Source: Actibacterium pelagium (GTDB lineage: Bacteria; Pseudomonadota; Alphaproteobacteria; Rhodobacterales; Rhodobacteraceae). From it: a stretch of DNA of 64,000 nt. This document shows positions 63,821-64,000 of the stretch, piece after piece. Where the stretch lies: NCBI RefSeq assembly GCF_002285415.1, contig NZ_NSBU01000006.1, forward strand, positions 248,001-312,000. Reading direction: 5' to 3'. Below the pieces are notes generated by a model. That model searched no databases. It saw only the letters and a list, made by a program, of their open reading frames with translations, and had not been told where the DNA came from. Numbering within the stretch: position 1 is the stretch's first letter; every line of letters begins with the position of its first letter. Made by a program: the position numbers and the translations under genes.

Positions 63821-64000
63821 TTGGTCTCCTGCGGAGGAATGCGGGCAAGGGATTGTTTGCGGAAAATCACGGGGCGCTCGCGCCACGGCACAAGGCCATC
63901 GTCGGTCGCGTCATAGGCTTTGGCACCGGCAAGGATGTCTTCGACATGGTCCAGCGTCAGGTGGCCGTAGACATAGGTCCATTTCTCGTCGCCCCCGGAC
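63817..64000 (-). CDS. DUF1636 protein, C-terminal part (window edge)
   Basis: An open frame enters from the window end and stops at 63817, giving the last 60 or so residues: KWTYVYGHLTLDHVEDILAG, then LVPWRERPVIFRKQSLARIP. This matches the C terminus of DUF1636, a small predicted metal-binding ferredoxin-like family usually found beside cobW in B12 clusters of this order. The N-terminal cysteines are outside the window. Stop and cobW start overlap as ATGA. Confidence 0.75.
   Translation of the reverse strand, partial: SGGDEKWTYVYGHLTLDHVEDILAGAKAYDATDDGLVPWRERPVIFRKQSLARIPPQETK

Overview
The window looks like chromosomal DNA of a marine alphaproteobacterium of the order Rhodobacterales (Roseobacter group). 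The case rests on gene content and order: mdh followed by sucC-sucD-sucA-sucB, an ethylmalonyl-CoA pathway pair (mcl2, mch), sdhCDAB, a free-standing NDUFS4-like complex I subunit, the fabI-fabB-fabA block divergent from irr, and a long aerobic cobalamin cluster. Composition is GC-rich with strong third-position bias, so many long ORFs on the opposite strand are shadows. No phage, insertion sequence, integrase, CRISPR array or rRNA operon was seen. One tRNA, tRNA-Arg(TCT), is present.

Layout. 1-16.9 kb is central carbon metabolism. On the minus strand are mdh and then sucCDAB, plus the start of an unknown gene at the window edge. On the plus strand are a TauE/SafE-type permease, mcl2-nnrU-mch, sdhCDAB and an ICMT-like membrane methyltransferase. 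The sucC and sdhC promoter regions share a 10-bp palindrome repeated at exactly 21-bp steps, which suggests one regulator for 2-oxoglutarate, succinyl-CoA and succinate oxidation. 16.9-20 kb holds a YceI-cytochrome c fusion, a flavin reductase, a divergent DgoK-like protein and an NsrR-like Rrf2 regulator with a well-placed FNR box. 20-25 kb looks like a glucosylglycerate module: a GH13_18 phosphorylase facing a GpgS-like synthase and an MPGP-family phosphatase, with an unassigned glycosyltransferase beside them. 25-36.8 kb is mixed: a membrane protein, a HugZ-like protein, small proteins, a membrane-anchored NYN nuclease, a repeat patch next to an HTH/GIY-YIG protein, uvrB, methyltransferases, a dehydrogenase, the NDUFS4-like subunit and a 503-residue protein with a peptidoglycan-binding-like N terminus. 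36.9-42.5 kb has the tRNA and a tight minus-strand set of hydrolases, a HAD enzyme and an MFS exporter. 42.6-48 kb has FKBP, an FAD monooxygenase, an IMPACT-family protein, fabI-fabB-fabA and irr.

48-64 kb is cobalamin biosynthesis. A cobalamin riboswitch precedes a CbiM-like transporter, a strong terminator, then cobF and a Pat-type acetyltransferase. Beyond a divergent beta-barrel protein, cobA, cobB, cobM, cobE, cobL, cobJ, cobI, cobH, cobG, cobN, cobW and a DUF1636 gene run on the minus strand, mostly with 4-nt stop/start overlaps. cobK is inserted on the opposite strand, and its start codon overlaps that of cobL. Together these genes cover most of corrin ring synthesis from uroporphyrinogen III to the cobaltochelatase large subunit.

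I did not find one clearly unprecedented system. The best leads are the 21-bp phased TCA operator arrays, the cobK/cobL overlapping start codons, the YceI-cytochrome c fusion, the complete glucosylglycerate make-and-break module, the repeat-flanked HTH/GIY-YIG gene and the 503-residue effector-like protein. All functional calls come from reading the sequence, without database searches.
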